From: a virus
Virus record (IMG/VR): IMGVR_UViG_3300034066_002438
Coordinates: 1-42,405 of that record
DNA: 42,405 bases
Strand: one strand, 5' to 3'
Each line of letters opens with the position of its first letter. Within the stretch, counting starts at the first letter, position 1. Below the pieces are notes generated by a model. The model did no database searches and was not told where the DNA came from. It worked only from the letters and a program-made list of their open reading frames with translations. Shown piece by piece: positions 39,979-42,405 of the stretch. The translations under genes and the position numbers were made by a program.

Positions 39979-40818
39979 ATGGAAACCGTTAAACCCACAA
40001 TCGTTAAAGTCCCCGAATTAGATATGGAATTGCAATTCTTCGTCAGTGCGGACGGGAAAACCTGTGGTATGAGTCAATCTGCGTTAGCCCGATTATGCGG
40101 GGTTCAACGTGGGAGTATGTTCTCAGAGGGTCGGGTTATTGCAAATCTTTCCCAAGAAACCCCCGAATCAAAAACAGTGCCAGAATGCTTGAAACCCTTC
40201 CAGGGTAAGGTTTTCTCCCAGACGCTTAAAGGGGATTGCGACAGTGTTAATCTTGCGAACATTGTCAATAGCAAAGCGGCGGCCGCTATTATTTCCTACT
40301 ACGGCTTTGAATCAAAAGCCGCTAATCCAGTGGCTCGAAAAAGTCTTTTAGCCTTTGCTTCAATTGGAATAGACACTTGGATTAGGTCGGTCACGGGTTT
40401 TGTTTCCGACTCAGACCGTCTGGCTAACATTGAAATGGTCATGACTTGCCTAGTTGGGAAAGTTGACAAGTTGAGCGAAGAAATTCAGGACTTCAAAAAA
40501 GTAGTCACGGTCTATCCAAAAATCGATGGGTGGAAAAATGGACTAAAGGGTTTGCCCTTTTATCTACCAGAAGATTTCTCCCTAAAGGATTATTTAGAAG
40601 CAAAGGCTTTAGACTTCACTAACACAGAGTTCCGCAAAATCCGCCTTCAAGTTGCTCAAGCATGGGAAACCTTAATGGGTGAAAAACCCCCCAAACGCCA
40701 TGTCTACGGGTTAAAAAACGGTAAACGCAAACGAGTCAGCACTGAGTATTTCTACCGACGGGAAGACATCCCGATGATTGAGGAAATTCTTTCTGGTTTA
40801 GACTTGACAAACCCATAA
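39979..40818 (+). CDS. Antirepressor-like / DNA-binding regulatory protein (putative)
   Basis: A 279-residue protein. Residues 10-50 (LQFFVSADGKTCGMSQSALA, then RLCGVQRGSM) are a Bro/antirepressor-like start: a strand pair, 'MSQ', and a helix-turn-helix-like ALARLCGVQRG. A central helix NLANIVNSKAAAAIISYYGF precedes ARKSLLAFASIGIDTWIRSV, the position where Bro-type proteins often have a conserved helix. The C-terminal part (about 190-279) has YLPEDFSLKDYLEAKALDFT and a basic GLKNGKRKRVST stretch, possibly a second DNA- or RNA-binding site. It shares its layout with the gene at 1329-2030. RBS GAGG lies 8 bases upstream. Its last codons overlap the promoter of the tRNA gene. Confidence 0.55.
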   Translation: METVKPTIVKVPELDMELQFFVSADGKTCGMSQSALARLCGVQRGSMFSEGRVIANLSQETPESKTVPECLKPFQGKVFSQTLKGDCDSVNLANIVNSKAAAAIISYYGFESKAANPVARKSLLAFASIGIDTWIRSVTGFVSDSDRLANIEMVMTCLVGKVDKLSEEIQDFKKVVTVYPKIDGWKNGLKGLPFYLPEDFSLKDYLEAKALDFTNTEFRKIRLQVAQAWETLMGEKPPKRHVYGLKNGKRKRVSTEYFYRREDIPMIEEILSGLDLTNP

Positions 40819-40833
40819 CGGCTAAGTTATAAT
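40804..40833 (+). promoter_or_regulatory. Sigma-70-type promoter of the tRNA gene
   Basis: TTGACA (40804-40809), 18-base spacer, TATAAT (40828-40833). The -35 box is inside the last codons of the antirepressor-like gene (stop at 40816-40818). Confidence 0.8.
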
Positions 40834-40858
40834 AAAGAGGTCTGGAGCAAAAGACCTT

Positions 40859-40930
40859 CTGGGTTTAGCTTATCGGATAAGCACCGTCCTCATAAGACGG
40901 CATAGGTGGGTTCGACTCCCACAACCCAGA
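40859..40930 (+). tRNA. tRNA with CAT anticodon (Met, or Ile2 if lysidine-modified)
   Basis: A 72-base cloverleaf: acceptor CTGGGTT/AACCCAG with discriminator A, D-stem GCTT/AAGC with loop ATCGGAT, anticodon stem CCGTC/GACGG with loop CTCATAA (anticodon CAT), variable loop CATAG, T-stem GTGGG/CCCAC with loop TTCGACT. All stems are fully paired. The CCA end is not encoded. Position 1 is paired (C1-G72), which argues against an initiator. A CAT anticodon can be elongator Met or Ile for ATA codons after lysidine modification; sequence alone does not decide. Own promoter at 40804-40833 and terminator at 40954-40976. Confidence 0.92.
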
Positions 40931-40953
40931 TTTGTTCCTTGTTTGGTTTATTT

Positions 40954-40976
40954 AACCCCCTAGAGTATAGGGGGTT
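40954..40976 (+). terminator. Intrinsic terminator after the tRNA gene
   Basis: AACCCCCTA gagta TAGGGGGTT followed by a T-run, a perfect 9-bp stem. Confidence 0.85.
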
Positions 40977-40988
40977 TTTTCTTGCCTG

Positions 40989-41831
40989 TTAATAGTTACT
41001 GAACCATATATCCTTAAATTCTTCTAAAGCCTTTTCTAATTGTTCCCACACTCCTAAGACCGACTCTCCCCCTTGTTCCCACAGTTCTAAGACAGACTCT
41101 CCTCCTTGTTCTGGAATTACTCTAGACTTAAAGGGGGGGGTTTTTCGTCCGTTCCAGTTAACCCCTAGATTTCCATGTTCTGACTCTAAATGGATTCCTA
41201 CAGCATTAGCGATTAATTTGCGCTTCTGTCCTCCCCATCGCATAGCAAATAGCATATCGGCTCTAGCGGCATTTTGATGGACTGTAGGGTAGGAATTTTC
41301 ACTATTGGGAGCGTACCAAGCTTGAAAGAATCCAATGGGGACATAATACCCATCCTTATAGACACGGGGCATAATCGGGAAACGGTCTAATCTGAGCCAG
41401 ACTTCCTGTTCATAAAATACTTTAGGGTCGCTAACATAATCTGCCCATTTATCAAAACCTATTGCACTAACTCGGTCAATACCGTATATACAATCGGTTT
41501 CTATAAGCTCTTTTCGGATATGATTCATTGAGCGAGGTGGTAGTACAATATCAGAGTCAAAGTGGACTAGCCAACCGCTTTTAGATAAGACATCAGACTT
41601 CAAAAATTCATCGATTGCCTGGGATTTGCCGAAAGTTTGACCCTCAGCAAAAAAAGCTTCAGTAGCATAACACTGAACATGGTGAAAGGAACATACCTCT
41701 TGGGTTTTCAGGTCTTGGGGTGTAGTGAGGACTACCAGATTATCGAACTGCGGACGATTGAAAAGTAAAGACCAAGACAAAAAATCCGAATAACCAACAC
41801 AAGTGGTAAAAGCTTCAACGGGGGAGTACAT
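40989..41831 (-). CDS. Glycosyltransferase, GT-A type (putative)
   Basis: A 280-residue protein with the pattern of phage-encoded GT-A glycosyltransferases: DNLVVLTTPQDLKTQEVC, GKSQAIDEFL, then LVHFDSDIVLPPRSMNHI, where DSD is the metal- and sugar-nucleotide-binding DXD motif, followed by DCIYGIDRVSAIGFDKWADY. Near the C-terminus, EQGGESVLELW is repeated as EQGGESVLGVW (33 bp per unit at 41040-41105). It could modify virion proteins, phage DNA or host surface sugars; acceptor cannot be read. Its CGCYCAA motif puts it in the late group, favouring a virion- or wall-related target. It is convergent with the tRNA gene. Confidence 0.75.
   Translation of the reverse strand: MYSPVEAFTTCVGYSDFLSWSLLFNRPQFDNLVVLTTPQDLKTQEVCSFHHVQCYATEAFFAEGQTFGKSQAIDEFLKSDVLSKSGWLVHFDSDIVLPPRSMNHIRKELIETDCIYGIDRVSAIGFDKWADYVSDPKVFYEQEVWLRLDRFPIMPRVYKDGYYVPIGFFQAWYAPNSENSYPTVHQNAARADMLFAMRWGGQKRKLIANAVGIHLESEHGNLGVNWNGRKTPPFKSRVIPEQGGESVLELWEQGGESVLGVWEQLEKALEEFKDIWFSNY
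41040..41105. repeat. 33-bp tandem duplication in the glycosyltransferase gene
   Basis: TTGTTCCCACACTCCTAAGA... (41040-41072) is repeated with a few changes at 41073-41105, and a third partial unit (TTGTT) follows. In frame, it adds 11 residues (EQGGESVLxxW). Confidence 0.9.
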
Positions 41832-41857
41832 ATTTTCTCAGTGGGCAGGGGGATTCA

Positions 41858-41882
41858 AAAATATTTTGGGCGGTATCGTTTA
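41858..41882 (-). promoter_or_regulatory. CGCYCAA late-type promoter motif, glycosyltransferase gene
   Basis: On the minus strand, ACGATACCGCCCAAAATATT with core CGCCC at 41872-41868, 41 bases before the ATG at 41831. Confidence 0.65.
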
Positions 41883-41886
41883 GGCA

Positions 41887-41918
41887 CAAAAAAACCACCG
41901 GTTAAGGTGGTTCTTTGT
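41887..41918 (-). terminator. Intrinsic terminator after the KilA-N gene
   Basis: On the minus strand, ACCACC ttaacc GGTGGT followed by TTTTTTTG. It lies between the KilA-N stop codon and the glycosyltransferase promoter motif. Confidence 0.85.
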
Positions 41919-41922
41919 TTAA

Positions 41923-42405
41923 TTATTTAGTGAAGAAGTTTGTTATAGCCTGTCTCACTTCAGGGTGGTTTGATGGATAACAAGCAACTTCTCGTGTTGT
42001 GCCGTTAACTAACCGTTTCTCAGGTTGGTTAAGTTGACCACAAAGTTTTTTCACAAACTTCCCAAGCTGTGACCGACTGCTGTGGTCAACTTGAAATCCC
42101 ATTTCTAGTGCAATCTCAACAACTCCTTGCAAGGAATCCCCAGTTAAAGTAGCCTGACTTGGCATAATGCCAGAAATCGCATGGTCAATTAAGAATTGGG
42201 CTAATCTTGGGTTGTCCGTTAGGTTATCCGTAATTTCTCGCACGTCCCGACTAATCTCTAGGGCTACTTTATTCGGGGGTAACTGAGGCTGTTCTACGGG
42301 GGCTAAACTTACAGACCCTTTAGTTATTAGGGTCTGGATGTTAAGGTTACACCAAACATGGAACTCTGGGCTAATCCACTGACCAAAAGCAATTGCTACT
42401 AAAGG
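41923..42405 (-). CDS. KilA-N domain protein, partial (5' end outside window)
   Basis: The frame is open to the right edge of the window; 160 residues are visible. Shortly after the edge comes AIAFGQWISPEFHVWCN, the signature of the KilA-N DNA-binding domain ('aiafaqWlSPeF.lwv'). A Pro-rich linker (PVEQPQLPPNK) follows, then a C-terminal region (about residues 50-160) with LAQFLIDHAISGIMPSQATL and a basic FVKKLCGQLNQPEKRLVNGT segment. A GTG at 42243 within the frame is not the true start because the KilA-N homology lies upstream of it. KilA-N proteins are phage and DNA-virus regulators or antirepressors. This is a third regulatory gene of this general group in the window. Confidence 0.75.
   Translation of the reverse strand, partial: PLVAIAFGQWISPEFHVWCNLNIQTLITKGSVSLAPVEQPQLPPNKVALEISRDVREITDNLTDNPRLAQFLIDHAISGIMPSQATLTGDSLQGVVEIALEMGFQVDHSSRSQLGKFVKKLCGQLNQPEKRLVNGTTREVACYPSNHPEVRQAITNFFTK

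Noticed and set aside
40859-40930. Initiator tRNA-Met
   Set aside because: The first base pair is C1-G72, while bacterial initiators have an unpaired C1-A72, so an elongator or Ile2 is more likely.
2143-41882. T4-type TATAAATA late promoters
   Set aside because: No consistent TATAAATA box occurs at the expected distance; the shared element is CGCYCAA.
1-42405. Complete circular genome
   Set aside because: Joining the ends puts a TAG immediately upstream of the open KilA-N frame, so the ends do not belong together; replication genes are also missing.

Overview
This window is most of the virion-gene block, plus some regulatory and nucleotide-metabolism genes, of a double-stranded DNA tailed phage with a long non-contractile tail (siphovirus type). 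It is not a complete genome. A KilA-N gene runs off the right edge, and joining the two ends would put a stop codon directly upstream of its open frame. The DNA is AT-rich (about 40% GC by eye). A cyanobacterial host is my best guess. It rests on the IS607-type TnpA/TnpB sequences, which resemble those common in cyanobacteria, and on the ThyX plus MazG-like gene set; nothing in the window proves it.

Layout. 1-1328: no convincing gene; a 20-bp tandem repeat (18 full units in three variants), three G-run hairpins and an 89-bp-period direct repeat. 1329-2030 (-): antirepressor-like gene. 2199-6006: capsid module (probable scaffold, a small gene, major capsid protein) interrupted by a 5'-truncated IS607-type element. 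6158-7314: GIY-YIG nuclease and a small unknown gene. 7308-9958 (-): ThyX, a phage sigma factor and two unknown genes. 10079-29106 (+): 2607-codon tape measure gene, then a lambda-type tail tip (M-, L-, K-, I- and J-like proteins), with the M-like domain present four times, and a large fibre. 29144-31138 (+): neck or tail-completion genes, major tail protein and a 23-codon gene. 31178-39121 (-): two unknown proteins, a 54-residue membrane protein, portal, and a large terminase with two inteins. 39267-40930 (+): MazG-like gene, antirepressor-like gene and a CAT-anticodon tRNA. 40989-42405 (-): glycosyltransferase and the partial KilA-N gene.

The main signal is a two-class promoter system. Fifteen copies of a short motif (core CGCYCAA, fuller form GACAATAACGCYCAANCTAA) precede gene starts. 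Fourteen lie 30-46 bases from the start codon and one lies 110 bases away, before the capsid gene. They are found on both strands, almost entirely before virion genes. The non-virion genes instead have TTGACA-N16-18-TATAAT promoters, often in the form TTGACAAACC. The window also encodes a sigma-70-family protein (8261-8752), itself behind a TTGACA promoter. The simplest model is that the host sigma factor reads the early set and the phage sigma factor reads the CGCYCAA set.

Other strong points are a probable class 3 intein inside the terminase Walker A motif, with a second intein inside the motif III region whose LAGLIDADG nuclease looks dead. A tnpB gene with an intact RuvC triad is transcribed from a phage-type promoter after tnpA was truncated. 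A 39-bp exact copy of tape-measure coding sequence lies in the leader of the sigma-thyX operon, where the transcript would be antisense to tape-measure mRNA.
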